In this document: piece after piece, positions 29,864 through 38,153 of the stretch | How positions within the stretch are numbered: position 1 is the stretch's first letter | Layout of the letters: each line of letters begins with the position of its first letter | From: a virus | IMG/VR virus record: IMGVR_UViG_3300022939_000047 | Span: 1 to 41,056 of that record | Strand: one strand, 5' to 3' | DNA: 41,056 nucleotides | Position numbers and translations under genes: made by a program | The notes under the pieces: generated by a model | Seen by the model: only the letters and a program-made list of their open reading frames with translations | Database searches by the model: none | Told to the model about the DNA's origin: nothing

Positions 29864-29899
29864 ACTACTATTATATGAAAAAGTGACCCCCATTGTCAA
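29864..29899 (-). promoter_or_regulatory. Consensus sigma70 promoter for a leaderless mRNA
   Basis: TTGACA (29894-29899), 18 bases, TATAAT (29870-29875), AGTAGT, then ATG on the minus strand. Both boxes are perfect. An 8-bp inverted repeat, TTTTCATA (29857-29864) and TATGAAAA (29874-29881), encloses the -10 box and the start codon. Confidence 0.88.
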
Positions 29900-30024
29900 G
29901 CAATATTTACTCTTTTTTGGAGAACTTCTATCTCCTTTTTTTGACGATCATTGGGTTCCTTTACCTTTAGAAGTCTTTCCAAGGCACCCTTTCTTCTGTT
30001 TTGTACGTTCTTTTTTCTAATCAT
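29896..30024 (-). CDS. 42-aa basic protein after the gp41 helicase
   Basis: ATG 30022-30024 overlaps the helicase stop as ATGA and the frame ends in TGA at 29896. The translation is basic and helical ([35 protein letters not shown]). The overlap implies coupled translation with the helicase, and small basic genes at this place occur in related phages as I recall. Its stop is part of the next promoter's TTGACA. Confidence 0.7.
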   Translation of the reverse strand: MIRKKNVQNRRKGALERLLKVKEPNDRQKKEIEVLQKRVNIA

Positions 30025-31403
30025 ATTTTAAAGTCCGAAAATTTATCTTTACCCCTATCGAACACTGGAGTGTCATCATTCTCCACTGCAGATTCAATAA
30101 GTTCCTCTTGTGCTTCCTGTTCACAATCATACAACTTCATTCTACTTCTATCAATACCGATTACAAATCTCTTGAAAATTGTAGGGTCGTTGTATCTGTT
30201 CTTCAATTGTTTCACTACTAACTGATCTAGTTCTTCTAGTTCATCACTGGTAATCAATGCGAACATCAAATCTGCAGTTGCAGGTAGACCAAATGATTCT
30301 GAAGTGTCTTCAAGTCCAATATCAGTTGAACCATAACCACTACGTGTAGTCTGTGTTGCACTCACTATTGGTACATCATACTCCACTGCAAGTCCTCTGA
30401 GTTCCTCTGCAATACTCTTGACCAAAGTGTAAGAGTTTGCACCTGAACCAGGCCTGATTCTATGTGATGCACAAATGTTTAGATAATCAATAAAGATGAT
30501 ATCAGGTTGAAAGTCTTTCTTGATATCTAACTCCTGCATCAAATGTCTGAAGTGACCTACGTGTGCAGATGCAGTTGGATATTCTTTGACAATCAGTTTA
30601 CCTTTAGTCTTCTCTCTGAGTTTCTCAATCTTCTTATCATACAACTTCTTGTTCATGTCAGGAAGTTCTTTCATAGGAACGTTCATGATGTTTGCATCAA
30701 TACGTTCTGCGATTCTCTCTTCTGACATTTCAAGTGTAATGTATAATACATTCTTGTTCATCATTAAACAGGATGCAGCCTGATGACACATGAACAATGA
30801 TTTACCAACACCAGTACCTGCAAGAACAATGTTAAGTGTCTTGTTTGGTAGACCACCTTTGGTTATCTTGTTGAAGTATTCCAAGTCAAATGGAATCTTT
30901 TCTTCTTCTGTGTTATAGAATTCAAATCTTGCATCTGCATCTTCTAAGACATCGTGTCCAATGTGAGTATCAAAAGACACGGAAAGTGCATCCTTCAATA
31001 GTTCAGGTATTTCACCAGTAGACCGTTGTGATGTTTTATCAAGGACGTTGATACTATCCATCACTGCAATGTATATTGCACGATCTTTACACCATGATTC
31101 AGTTTCAGTTACTAACCAATCCTGTGGTGTTTCTTCTTTGTTCCTTCCGATTTTCTCTACAATAGATTTTGTGTTCTTGACAACGGAATCGTTCAGATTC
31201 GTATTGTTGTCAAGATTAATGAGAAGTGCTTCTGTTGTAGGATTTTTAGTATACTTGTCAAAGTAACTTCTTACTTCTTCAAATATTACCTTCTCTTCAG
31301 GGTCTGTGAAATAGTCTGATCTAATGAAAGGAATACACTTCCGTGCAAACTCTTCACTCTGAATCAGATTCTTCAGTATTGTCTGTTCTAGTCGTGTTTC
31401 CAT
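30021..31403 (-). CDS. 41: Replicative DNA helicase (T4 gp41/DnaB-like)
   Basis: The 460-aa protein has the DnaB-family core: [16 protein letters not shown] (Walker A, around residue 195), [29 protein letters not shown] (Walker B) and [11 protein letters not shown] (motif H3/4). An N-terminal helical domain comes first. Length is near T4 gp41 (475 aa). It unwinds the fork and works with the gp61 primase encoded 16 kb away. Its first 50 bases overlap the uvsX 3' end in another frame. Confidence 0.94.
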   Translation of the reverse strand: METRLEQTILKNLIQSEEFARKCIPFIRSDYFTDPEEKVIFEEVRSYFDKYTKNPTTEALLINLDNNTNLNDSVVKNTKSIVEKIGRNKEETPQDWLVTETESWCKDRAIYIAVMDSINVLDKTSQRSTGEIPELLKDALSVSFDTHIGHDVLEDADARFEFYNTEEEKIPFDLEYFNKITKGGLPNKTLNIVLAGTGVGKSLFMCHQAASCLMMNKNVLYITLEMSEERIAERIDANIMNVPMKELPDMNKKLYDKKIEKLREKTKGKLIVKEYPTASAHVGHFRHLMQELDIKKDFQPDIIFIDYLNICASHRIRPGSGANSYTLVKSIAEELRGLAVEYDVPIVSATQTTRSGYGSTDIGLEDTSESFGLPATADLMFALITSDELEELDQLVVKQLKNRYNDPTIFKRFVIGIDRSRMKLYDCEQEAQEELIESAVENDDTPVFDRGKDKFSDFKI

Positions 31404-32406
31404 ATTTAAAGTAATCTTGTACCACTGTTTCTATTTGTTCCATCACCTCATCAGTGAAGTATTTTTCAGGGTTGTTATTAATTGTCTTACCAAATTCTGT
31501 TTTACCATTTGGTAGTTCAACTCTTGTTGAAGACTTTTTGAAGATACCACTTGCAAGTGCAAGGTCTAGTAGACCATAGTATCTATCAAGTCCTTTGTCG
31601 TATGTCAATCTAACATCTACGACTCTGTTCTCAACAGTCAACCTACTCTTTGCATTCTTACAATGAATGATATTACCAATGACTTCCGTTCCTTCTTTCT
31701 CTTTCTTCTTTGAAAGATAGACAATGGAAGAGGCTGCATATTTGAGACCTGAACCACCACCCATTTCTTTCTGAGGGAACATAGAACCAATCACATCATA
31801 AGTGTGGTTAGTTACAATCATTGGAACTCCTGCTCGTCCTAGTTTAAGAGTTAAGACTCTGAATGCACCTTTTACAATCTGTGCTCTCGTCATGTCTCTT
31901 GTCTCTTTACCATCTGCAGTGTCTTCGATTTCTTTGGTTGTTGATAACATACCAAGTGAATCAAGAACGAACATCATAGGTGGACGTTTGTCTTCAGGGG
32001 TTTCGATATACTTATCAAGAATATTAATGGACTGTGTCCTAAATTCTTGTACGGTTACGACTGGAACAATCACCACTCTATTTGCATCAATACCTCTGTC
32101 TTCAATCATTTCTTTACTGATTGCAGATTCTGATTCAAAGTAGATTACGGCCGCCTCAGGATGGTCTTCCAAGAATTGTTTTACCATTCCTAGTGCGAAA
32201 AAAGTTTTACCAGTTGCAGATTCACCTGCGATTGCAGTGATCTTGTTCTTGGGTAGTCCACCATAAAGTGAACCACTGAGTAATGCATTAAAGATGTATG
32301 ACCCACTATCTATGAATGAATCAACATCACCAGCGGAAACACCATCTGCGACGATGGATGCATATTCGTTCCCACTCGATTTAACTAAGTCTTTAATAAA
32401 CGACAT
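31354..32406 (-). CDS. uvsX: RecA-like recombinase UvsX
   Basis: The 350-aa protein shows [16 protein letters not shown] (Walker A at residues 61-68), [22 protein letters not shown] (Walker B) and [10 protein letters not shown], the RecA-core order, with an acidic tail. UvsX makes filaments on single-stranded DNA for recombination-dependent replication. It is slightly shorter than T4 UvsX. A sigma70-like promoter and a GGAG site precede the start. The last 17 codons also encode the start of gp41. Confidence 0.95.
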   Translation of the reverse strand: MSFIKDLVKSSGNEYASIVADGVSAGDVDSFIDSGSYIFNALLSGSLYGGLPKNKITAIAGESATGKTFFALGMVKQFLEDHPEAAVIYFESESAISKEMIEDRGIDANRVVIVPVVTVQEFRTQSINILDKYIETPEDKRPPMMFVLDSLGMLSTTKEIEDTADGKETRDMTRAQIVKGAFRVLTLKLGRAGVPMIVTNHTYDVIGSMFPQKEMGGGSGLKYAASSIVYLSKKKEKEGTEVIGNIIHCKNAKSRLTVENRVVDVRLTYDKGLDRYYGLLDLALASGIFKKSSTRVELPNGKTEFGKTINNNPEKYFTDEVMEQIETVVQDYFKYGNTTRTDNTEESDSE

Positions 32407-32417
32407 AACACTTCTCC

Positions 32418-32461
32418 ATAATGTTTAATAACATTATACGTTAGTTTATGTGTTTTGTGAA
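32418..32461 (-). promoter_or_regulatory. Sigma70-type promoter of uvsX with palindrome
   Basis: TTCACA (32456-32461), 17 bases, TATAAT (32433-32438) on the minus strand. The -10 box runs into ATAATGTT-ATTA-AACATTAT (32418-32437), a perfect 8-bp inverted repeat over the start of the RNA. A leader with GGAG follows. Confidence 0.78.
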
Positions 32462-32628
32462 GGGGTTTTTTTTAATTCTTTTGAAATTTCTGATAATTTA
32501 ACTTCGCACTTGACGTGTTCTTCCATCATAGTACGTAACACTCTTATTTGCATTTCCATGTGGGCGACAAAACCCATAATCACTAGGATAGAACCTAAGT
32601 AAAAACAATCTAAGAGATCAAGTGTCAT
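32446..32628 (-). CDS. 60-aa membrane-anchored protein
   Basis: An N-terminal membrane segment (LLDCFYLGSILVIMGFVAHM) is followed by a charged coiled helix (MEMQIRVLRTMMEEHVKCEVKLSEISKEL). It overlaps the thermonuclease stop as ATGA. Its end reaches into the uvsX promoter. Function unknown. Confidence 0.65.
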   Translation of the reverse strand: MTLDLLDCFYLGSILVIMGFVAHMEMQIRVLRTMMEEHVKCEVKLSEISKELKKTPSQNT

Positions 32629-33065
32629 AGTTCTACTTCACCTGATTCAGTTAATATATCCCTATTTTTTAGATGTTCTGCTTCGATCTCTTCTTTGTTT
32701 CCACCACCATAATCGACTGCATGATGATCATCAATCATTTGTTGATTGACATTTATTTCTGTTTCGAATTGAGGATGACCCTCATTGTTATGAATGTAAA
32801 TCTCTCCAAGGATTCTACCAAACTTACCTTTATCGTGTGAGATAAGAGAAATTCTTTCACCACTTTCTAGAAGTTTCTTTAAGTGTTTCTTTGATGCTTT
32901 TCCAAATTTCTTTTCAACCAAGTCTCTTGTTCTAGATTCAGGCGTGTCGATACCCATGAGCCTAACTCTTTGTTTGCGATAGGTCATGCCGAATCCTAGA
33001 TCGATGTCCACGTCTATAGTGTCACCATCCACTACTTTTATAACTGATACATTATACTGATACAT
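32625..33065 (-). CDS. Thermonuclease-like (SNase) nuclease
   Basis: The 146-aa protein has the staphylococcal-nuclease order: VIKVVDGDTIDVDIDLG (first metal Asp), QRVRLMGIDTPESR (catalytic Arg and Asp) and KGKFGRILGEIY (FGR motif with the second Arg). No signal peptide is seen, so it acts in the host cell, probably on host DNA or RNA. A hairpin lies in the leader before the start. Confidence 0.88.
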   Translation of the reverse strand: MYQYNVSVIKVVDGDTIDVDIDLGFGMTYRKQRVRLMGIDTPESRTRDLVEKKFGKASKKHLKKLLESGERISLISHDKGKFGRILGEIYIHNNEGHPQFETEINVNQQMIDDHHAVDYGGGNKEEIEAEHLKNRDILTESGEVEL

Positions 33066-33085
33066 TTTTTATTTCTCTCATAAAG

Positions 33086-33110
33086 TTAAGGGGAACTCAG
33101 TCCCCCTTAA
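33086..33110 (-). terminator. Hairpin before the thermonuclease gene
   Basis: TTAAGGGG and CCCCTTAA form a perfect 8-bp stem around nine bases. On the minus strand only CTTTATG follows, so termination would be weak. It may instead shape the leader of the nuclease mRNA. Confidence 0.45.
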
Positions 33111-33168
33111 CAGTTCTACATTTCTGTGGGAACTCTGAACAGTAGAGCATCATTGCCTCTAGCAACAT
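33097..33168 (-). CDS. Possible 23-aa micropeptide
   Basis: ATG 33166-33168 opens a 23-codon frame (MLLEAMMLYCSEFPQKCRTV...), ending in TGA inside the hairpin before the thermonuclease gene. GAGG precedes the inner ATGATG pair, so the peptide may start there. Two Cys and hydrophobic residues are present. Evidence for translation is weak. Confidence 0.3.
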   Translation of the reverse strand: MLLEAMMLYCSEFPQKCRTVKGD

Positions 33169-33188
33169 TGCTGTTGGAATGACTTCTT

Positions 33189-33461
33189 CTACTTTTTTTC
33201 AGGCGTCTCCTGTAGTTCATCGGTTTGTCTGTCAACCTCATCTGCAACAGTGTCTACTACACCTATTACAGTTTCAGTTGCGAGAGTACCGACTGATACT
33301 ACATCGTCTGCTACTGCTGTTGCAACGGTTCTTGTTCCTTTTACTGCACCGTCAACAACACCAGTTGTAAATTCTTTACCACCTTCAATTACACTACCAA
33401 CTGTAGCGCATGATGGAAGTAATACCACAGAAAATAGTAACATATACATTACTATTTTCAT
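33189..33461 (-). CDS. Small lipoprotein
   Basis: The 90-aa protein begins MKIVMYMLLFSVVLLPSC, a lipoprotein signal peptide with lipobox LLPSC (Cys18). The mature part is Val/Thr/Ala-rich with repeating amphipathic strands or helices (GVVDGAVKGTRTVATAVADD) and a charged end. It would lie on the outer or inner membrane. The ATG has TTGGAG eight bases upstream; the frame's longer TTG start is rejected. A CATAAATA element and a hairpin lie upstream. It may alter the host envelope; no family named. Confidence 0.72.
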   Translation of the reverse strand: MKIVMYMLLFSVVLLPSCATVGSVIEGGKEFTTGVVDGAVKGTRTVATAVADDVVSVGTLATETVIGVVDTVADEVDRQTDELQETPEKK

Positions 33462-33521
33462 AATTATCTCCAAATTTGGATAAATCTGTTACACCTCCAA
33501 CTGAGAGTGTAACCCCACATT

Positions 33522-33529
33522 TATTTATG
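33522..33529 (-). promoter_or_regulatory. Late-promoter-like element with downstream hairpin
   Basis: CATAAATA on the minus strand, about 60 bases before the lipoprotein start. The leader holds a GTTACAC/GTGTAAC stem extended by CTC/GAG. It overlaps the stop of the upstream gene. Confidence 0.5.
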
Positions 33530-33800
33530 TAAGATAACAACCTGAAGACTTTAGTTTGAGGTCAATCTCGTTATGCACCTCGTATGGGTATGGTACTGGT
33601 TCTATAGATAGATTTTCTGCAGCTATCATTAGGTCTTCTAATCTGAGTCTTTCTTTGACGTATGTAATAATAATCACTATTGCACCTATAAATGCGAATA
33701 TGTGTAACATTTCATTTGGAAACATAATCGTAAGTCCAATAATATGTGCAACCAGCACACTATACACATAAAACTTTATACTAATCAGTAGGTGCCACAT
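33525..33800 (-). CDS. Small membrane protein
   Basis: The 91-aa protein has two hydrophobic spans (ISIKFYVYSVLVAHIIGLTIMF and LHIFAFIGAIVIIITYV) followed by a soluble acidic part ending LKSSGCYLT. It overlaps the preceding 55-aa gene by 20 bases. Function unknown. Confidence 0.62.
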   Translation of the reverse strand: MWHLLISIKFYVYSVLVAHIIGLTIMFPNEMLHIFAFIGAIVIIITYVKERLRLEDLMIAAENLSIEPVPYPYEVHNEIDLKLKSSGCYLT

Positions 33801-33948
33801 TCAACAACAAATCCTTAAACTCATTCGTGTGCCAATAACTATCTAATGTGATATCAACTACTAGTGCAATCAATACCATTGTTAAGATAATCCCCAAATA
33901 TAAATTGACGAATGCATTAATTTTCATCCATCGTATCAAGTGTTTCAT
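33781..33948 (-). CDS. 55-aa single-span membrane protein
   Basis: ATG 33946-33948 overlaps the upstream stop as ATGA; TAG ends the frame at 33781. A basic start (MKHLIRWMKINAF) leads to one membrane span (VNLYLGIILTMVLIALVVDI) and a short polar tail. Overlaps on both sides support translation. It pairs with the next small membrane gene. Confidence 0.66.
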   Translation of the reverse strand: MKHLIRWMKINAFVNLYLGIILTMVLIALVVDITLDSYWHTNEFKDLLLNVAPTD

Positions 33949-34175
33949 TTTCTATTCCTAATAAATTCTAATTCTTTTTCCCAATTCCTTTTGTTAGTTT
34001 CTGCCTCACCACTACCGTGTTGTGCAAGAATTACTCGTCCACCGTCCATGTCAATACGAATAGAATCTGTACTGACTATCTCACCATATCTTCCAATAAA
34101 AACACCTGTCAATTCACCCTTAGTATCTTCAGGATGAAGACCATTTATTAATTCAACTAACTCTTCTTTTCTCAT
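33945..34175 (-). CDS. 76-aa protein downstream of DNA polymerase, unknown
   Basis: The protein begins MRKEELVELINGLHPED, then has beta-rich GELTGVFIGRYGEIVSTDSI and DMDGGRVILAQHG, ending in a Lys/Arg-rich helix. It is joined to the polymerase gene by an ATGA overlap. No family recognised. Confidence 0.65.
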   Translation of the reverse strand: MRKEELVELINGLHPEDTKGELTGVFIGRYGEIVSTDSIRIDMDGGRVILAQHGSGEAETNKRNWEKELEFIRNRK

Positions 34176-36688
34176 CCAAAAAATGAATCTAATGATGCAA
34201 CTGGTTCTACGTTCCAGTTGATCAGGTTAACAACTGCCTTCAGTGGTTCCACAAAGGCCTTATCAAATTGTAAATCGTGATCAACGAATCTGTGTAAATC
34301 AAACTCACGTGGAAGTGTTCCAGTGAATGAGATTACATTTTCATTGATGGGATTCGGTAGTGTCAGATATGTAAACATAATCTTCTCACCATTCTTAATC
34401 ATTTCATATCGCATGTTTAACTCCTTCTTCTTGAGAAGGTGGTTGTATAACAAAGAACCTCTAACGTGAATCGGTGTACCCTTAGAATAGATGTTAGTAC
34501 TGTCTGCATACTGAATCAGGTTTTTACATCCACGTGGGAATGCAACGTCCTCTACAGGTAGGTTCCTGAAGTCCTTACGTGCAGTCTCTACGAATTCCCA
34601 TAGTTCTTGTTCGTTACCCTGCATGACAACCTTGAATGCATCTTCAAGTTTCTTACGAATCCACATTGGTGTTGAAGACTTTGCAGTTTCAATACCCATC
34701 ATTTTAAGTTTGGGTTCTGCGAGTCTGACACCTTCGTTATCATGTACGTTTAGTATGTACCGTTTCTTTGCAGTCCAAATACCTCTGTCTGCAATTACCT
34801 CACGTCCCATCTGCATCTTTTGTTGGAATGCATTAGTGTAATCTGCGAGGTCTTGGTAACCATTTGCAATGACATCTTCTAGTTGACTTTCTGCCTTAGT
34901 GAGGAAGTCAATGATCTTTTCTTTAGGTGTATCTTCAGGGAAGATTTGTTTAACCATGTCATCCATGGTGATGTATACTGAGTCAGTGTCAATTGCAATC
35001 ACATAGTCTTTGTTGTCAGTCTTTAACACTTCGTTGAGATACTTGTTGATTGTTTTCTCAGCCCACTGGATGGACAACTGACCACTAAGTGTAATCGCCT
35101 CTGCGAGATCAATAGAGAAGAATGCGAAGTATTGATTTGCGAGAGCACCATAAGCAGAGTTCAGTGCAATCTTACGAACCTGTTGATTGTTGTATGCACG
35201 TTTGATAAGAACATCAAGTTCCTTTCTGCGTTTAGTATCTTTGCAAACTTCACGTTCCTTCTGATACTCAATCATTCTCTTCTTCCACATCCTACGTTCA
35301 TCGTAAAACTTTTCCATGAGTTCAGGAAGGAATCCTTGTTTGTCACGTTTGAACATGACTCCGTTAGGTGTGACACTTAAATCTTGTTGTTTGGTGTAGG
35401 ATAGATCACACTCTTTGTCCAACATTCGTTTGACATTAACATCTTGTCGATTACCAGTCACCATCTTCTCAGGTGAAATGTTGTATTGCATAATCAAGTG
35501 TGGATACAATGAGTTCAAGTCAAAAGACATAACCCAGTTGTGACCACCAACTAGTGGTTCCTTGACGTATGCACCTTGAATCGCATGTGTCTTATCATTA
35601 CCACTCTTCAGTCTTTGAGGTGGTGTCTGAATGTTTTGATCTTTAAGGAAGTTGTAGATGATGGTTTCCCAATACTTCACCATACCAAAGACATCAATGT
35701 AGTTACACTTCGCATTGTAGGCCATGGTTTGTGTTAGTTCTAGGAATCCTAGTTTGTCATCTAGGTCTTCAACAAGTGTAACGTCTTTGAGATTATACTC
35801 TAGGAACTTTGCATAGTCCTGTCGGTAAAGTGTATGAAGTGAACCATACTCTGAGTAATCAATCTTACCTGTACCCAATTCAACCTGTGCGATTGCTTCT
35901 AGTTTGTAGGATGGTTGGTTGACGAATGTATGTTTACGATAGAGTTCAAGATAGTCAAGAACATTAACACCATATAAAGTGTAGACCATGTTCTTCTGAT
36001 AACCTTGCGAGGTGAACTCTCTGACATCAGACATGTTCCATGGAGAAAGTTTCTTGTGTTCTCCCTCACCAAAGAGTCTGTCGATACGATTACAAAGATA
36101 TGTGATATCGAAACTGTTTACGTTCCATCCTGTAACAACGTCGAACCATTCACTTCTCCAATACTTGAGGAATTCAGTAAGTAGGAATGCTTCGTTTTTA
36201 CAGTTGTGATAAACGATGTCTGTTCTATTGTGTTCCCAAGGCCCGATACCAAAGACGTGTGCATCTTTACCGAATGGTTTGATGGTGATTGCATTGACTT
36301 TCTCAGTTGCAAGTGTTGGGTCAGGGAATCCATCTTCACACTCACACTCAATATCAAGTGTTGCAGTTTTAATTAGTTTAGGATTGTATTCAATGTCACC
36401 CTGAAACTTATCTGCGATGTAAGTGTAAACGTATCTGTCGTATCCATGGATTTGGAATCCTTCGACACCTGAATACTTTTCTCTGAACTTTCTTGCACCA
36501 CCCATAGAGTTGAGTTCAACAACTTCAAGTGGTCGACCATCTAATGCACGATAAGGTGTCTCACCTTTCTTGGATGGAATGAAATGTTTTGGACGATAGT
36601 TAATGGTAACCTTTTTCTTTTGGTTACCCTGATAACCTATGACAAGAATCTTGTCACGTGTTCGTGTTACATTTGTGTAGAAATCCAT
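34172..36688 (-). CDS. 43: Family B DNA polymerase (T4 gp43-like)
   Basis: The 838-aa protein has a 3'-5' exonuclease domain (TATLDIECECED, VTGWNVNSFDITYL) and the polymerase motifs in order: MSFDLNSLYPHLI (A), RKIALNSAYGALANQ (B) and IAIDTDSVYI (C). It is slightly shorter than T4 gp43 (898 aa) but keeps every catalytic acid I can check. It replicates the phage genome with gp41 and gp61. A perfect TTGACA promoter lies directly upstream with no room for a leader. Confidence 0.97.
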   Translation of the reverse strand: MDFYTNVTRTRDKILVIGYQGNQKKKVTINYRPKHFIPSKKGETPYRALDGRPLEVVELNSMGGARKFREKYSGVEGFQIHGYDRYVYTYIADKFQGDIEYNPKLIKTATLDIECECEDGFPDPTLATEKVNAITIKPFGKDAHVFGIGPWEHNRTDIVYHNCKNEAFLLTEFLKYWRSEWFDVVTGWNVNSFDITYLCNRIDRLFGEGEHKKLSPWNMSDVREFTSQGYQKNMVYTLYGVNVLDYLELYRKHTFVNQPSYKLEAIAQVELGTGKIDYSEYGSLHTLYRQDYAKFLEYNLKDVTLVEDLDDKLGFLELTQTMAYNAKCNYIDVFGMVKYWETIIYNFLKDQNIQTPPQRLKSGNDKTHAIQGAYVKEPLVGGHNWVMSFDLNSLYPHLIMQYNISPEKMVTGNRQDVNVKRMLDKECDLSYTKQQDLSVTPNGVMFKRDKQGFLPELMEKFYDERRMWKKRMIEYQKEREVCKDTKRRKELDVLIKRAYNNQQVRKIALNSAYGALANQYFAFFSIDLAEAITLSGQLSIQWAEKTINKYLNEVLKTDNKDYVIAIDTDSVYITMDDMVKQIFPEDTPKEKIIDFLTKAESQLEDVIANGYQDLADYTNAFQQKMQMGREVIADRGIWTAKKRYILNVHDNEGVRLAEPKLKMMGIETAKSSTPMWIRKKLEDAFKVVMQGNEQELWEFVETARKDFRNLPVEDVAFPRGCKNLIQYADSTNIYSKGTPIHVRGSLLYNHLLKKKELNMRYEMIKNGEKIMFTYLTLPNPINENVISFTGTLPREFDLHRFVDHDLQFDKAFVEPLKAVVNLINWNVEPVASLDSFFG

Positions 36689-36723
36689 ACTGTAATGATA
36701 CTACAGTAGGTCTATTCTGTCAA
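36688..36723 (-). promoter_or_regulatory. Sigma70 promoter of DNA polymerase, leaderless, palindromic
   Basis: TTGACA (36718-36723), 17 bases, TATCAT (36695-36700), TACAGT, then ATG on the minus strand. TACTGTA/TACAGTA (36688-36694 and 36702-36708) form a 7-bp inverted repeat around the -10 box. TTGACA is read as codons in the end of the upstream gene. Confidence 0.82.
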
Positions 36724-36951
36724 GGTAGTTCTGTCTGTATAATCGGAAAAATGTTTCTTCACCACATCTTTGATGTCTTCATAATGTGCGATAGATTCCA
36801 TTTCTTTTTGGACGGTTTCAATGTGGTCACCGTGTTCTGCGACACCCACTGAATTTTTACAATGAACTAAAACATTAGTTCTGTGTTTTGCGATTTGGCC
36901 ATCTGCATGTGCGATGACACTTGCGAGAATTTCACTTGTCATATCTTTCAT
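36712..36951 (-). CDS. 79-aa protein upstream of DNA polymerase, unknown
   Basis: The protein begins MKDMTSEILASVIAHADGQI and is helical with several His residues (HADGQIAKHRTNVLVHCKN, VAEHGDHIETVQKEM). The ATG at 36949-36951 follows AGAGGAAAATAAT, a good ribosome site, so the longer frame to 37035 is rejected. Its end contains the -35 box of the polymerase promoter. No known family. Confidence 0.68.
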   Translation of the reverse strand: MKDMTSEILASVIAHADGQIAKHRTNVLVHCKNSVGVAEHGDHIETVQKEMESIAHYEDIKDVVKKHFSDYTDRTTLTE

Positions 36952-36952
36952 A

Positions 36953-37240
36953 TTATTTTCCTCTTTGTCCCCTGATATTATTTCCAGTGGAGATTTTATA
37001 GTTTTGTTCAAGTTGGGGTTTCGCATCGAATACATTCAATATTTGATTTTTTGAAAATACAAATGTGTATTCTTTTGCAAATGGTAAGTAATCACCTAAA
37101 TCTACTTCCATTTTACCTTCTGCGACTTGGACAAGACATTGTTTAACATCTGTTAACTGTACGTCTCCATTCCATAACTTTTTATAGAATCCGATTACAA
37201 CTTCACCTGTTGCGAGTCTTAAACATTTTACTTTAGACAT
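36953..37240 (-). CDS. Small beta-rich protein, LSm-like
   Basis: The 95-aa protein begins MSKVKCLRLATGEVVIGFY, with strands DVQLTDVKQCLVQVAEG and FVFSKNQILNVFDA. 'CLRLATGEVVIG' and a later 'hydrophobic strand at the acidic turn' resemble the small phage proteins with an LSm-type barrel often found near gp43. RNA binding is possible but not shown. It overlaps the lysozyme gene by eight bases. Confidence 0.55.
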   Translation of the reverse strand: MSKVKCLRLATGEVVIGFYKKLWNGDVQLTDVKQCLVQVAEGKMEVDLGDYLPFAKEYTFVFSKNQILNVFDAKPQLEQNYKISTGNNIRGQRGK

Positions 37241-37679
37241 TCTCTAACCTTGACATTAATCTCTCTGCACGATTGGTTACTTGTTGATACCACTTTGAAT
37301 CTCTTCCTTCAACTGCGGCTGTTTTCCAATCACCCTCAAGAATTGCACCATGCATTTTCTTGAATTTGGATAGTCTAGTTCTACCCATATTGAACATCAT
37401 ATTAACCAAGATTTGCTGGACTTCGTCAGGTAGGTTGTCAAATGTCCCATCTTCGTATAGAGCGTCACACTCTCTGATGGCAATATTAAGGTCGTTCTCG
37501 AAACACTCTTTAACTCTTTCTTCTGAGACTGGTGTTCCAACTGGTTGACCATGTTCCTCGTCAGATTCGAGGACAAGATGACCGACTCCAAAGGTGGGAT
37601 AGCCGAGGTGGTCATGATAGATTTCATATACGACTCCTTCGTCAATTTTTAGTTGTTCAAATACTGCTTCTCTATTCAC
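37233..37679 (-). CDS. T4-type lysozyme (endolysin), GH24
   Basis: The 148-aa protein has LKIDEG, IYHDHLG and YPTFGVGH, giving catalytic Glu14, Asp23 and Thr29, with the same spacing as T4 lysozyme (11, 20, 26). Later QILVNMMFNMG and SKWYQQVTNRAERLM match the C-terminal lobe. It cuts peptidoglycan glycan strands for lysis. There is no signal peptide, so a holin is expected. The start is GTG (37677-37679) with AGGAG 6 bases upstream; the longer frame to 37778 covers another gene. Confidence 0.93.
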   Translation of the reverse strand: MNREAVFEQLKIDEGVVYEIYHDHLGYPTFGVGHLVLESDEEHGQPVGTPVSEERVKECFENDLNIAIRECDALYEDGTFDNLPDEVQQILVNMMFNMGRTRLSKFKKMHGAILEGDWKTAAVEGRDSKWYQQVTNRAERLMSRLENV

Positions 37680-37869
37680 CTTCTTCTCCTGTATTAAGTT
37701 CTTCACCTTGACGAATCTCTTCATTAAGGAGTGCAACCAACTCAGCATCTTTTGTATTCTGCTCAGTTTCGTTGTCATATTCTTTTACGTCACGAAAGAT
37801 GACATGCGTAGTCCCATCAGGATACGTCAGTGTCAGTGCTTTCAGTATCATTCTTCCTGTTTCTGCCAT
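37672..37869 (-). CDS. 65-aa protein upstream of lysozyme, unknown
   Basis: The protein begins MAETGRMILKALTLTYPDGTTHVIFRDVKEYD, beta-rich, with an acidic C-terminus (LLNEEIRQGEELNTGEEGE). AGGA lies before the ATG at 37867-37869; a start at 37851 is possible. Its end overlaps the lysozyme start by eight bases. No family recognised. Confidence 0.6.
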   Translation of the reverse strand: MAETGRMILKALTLTYPDGTTHVIFRDVKEYDNETEQNTKDAELVALLNEEIRQGEELNTGEEGE

Positions 37870-38152
37870 TTTTTTCCTTCTCAAATCCTTCTTGTTCATC
37901 AATTAAGTGTACAAGAATATTACCCATTACTGTTTGTAAATCTGTATCAGTATTTAGTTCTTCTAAAGACCTACCCTTTGGGTCATTTTCAGGTAATCTT
38001 CGAATGAATCTTTCGAAACTTAATTTAACTTCATCTTCAAAGAATTGTATTTTACCATACTGATATACACAACCTTTGAACTCACCCTCCATGATTTCAA
38101 TAGCTGCCATTTCTTCGTTTTCGTTTTCAACTATTCTAAATGTTTCACTCAT
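37817..38152 (-). CDS. 111-aa acidic protein, unknown
   Basis: The protein begins MSETFRIVENENEEMAAIEI, has GEFKGCVYQYGKIQFFEDEVKLSFERF in the middle and a Glu/Asp/Asn-rich tail. It overlaps the next gene by 53 bases at its 3' end. It looks like a small globular phage protein; no domain named. Confidence 0.62.
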   Translation of the reverse strand: MSETFRIVENENEEMAAIEIMEGEFKGCVYQYGKIQFFEDEVKLSFERFIRRLPENDPKGRSLEELNTDTDLQTVMGNILVHLIDEQEGFEKEKNGRNRKNDTESTDTDVS

Positions 38153-38153
38153 A

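Noticed and set aside
33086-33110. Strong terminator before the thermonuclease gene
   Set aside because: The stem is good but only three Ts follow, so it is reported as a hairpin with low confidence.
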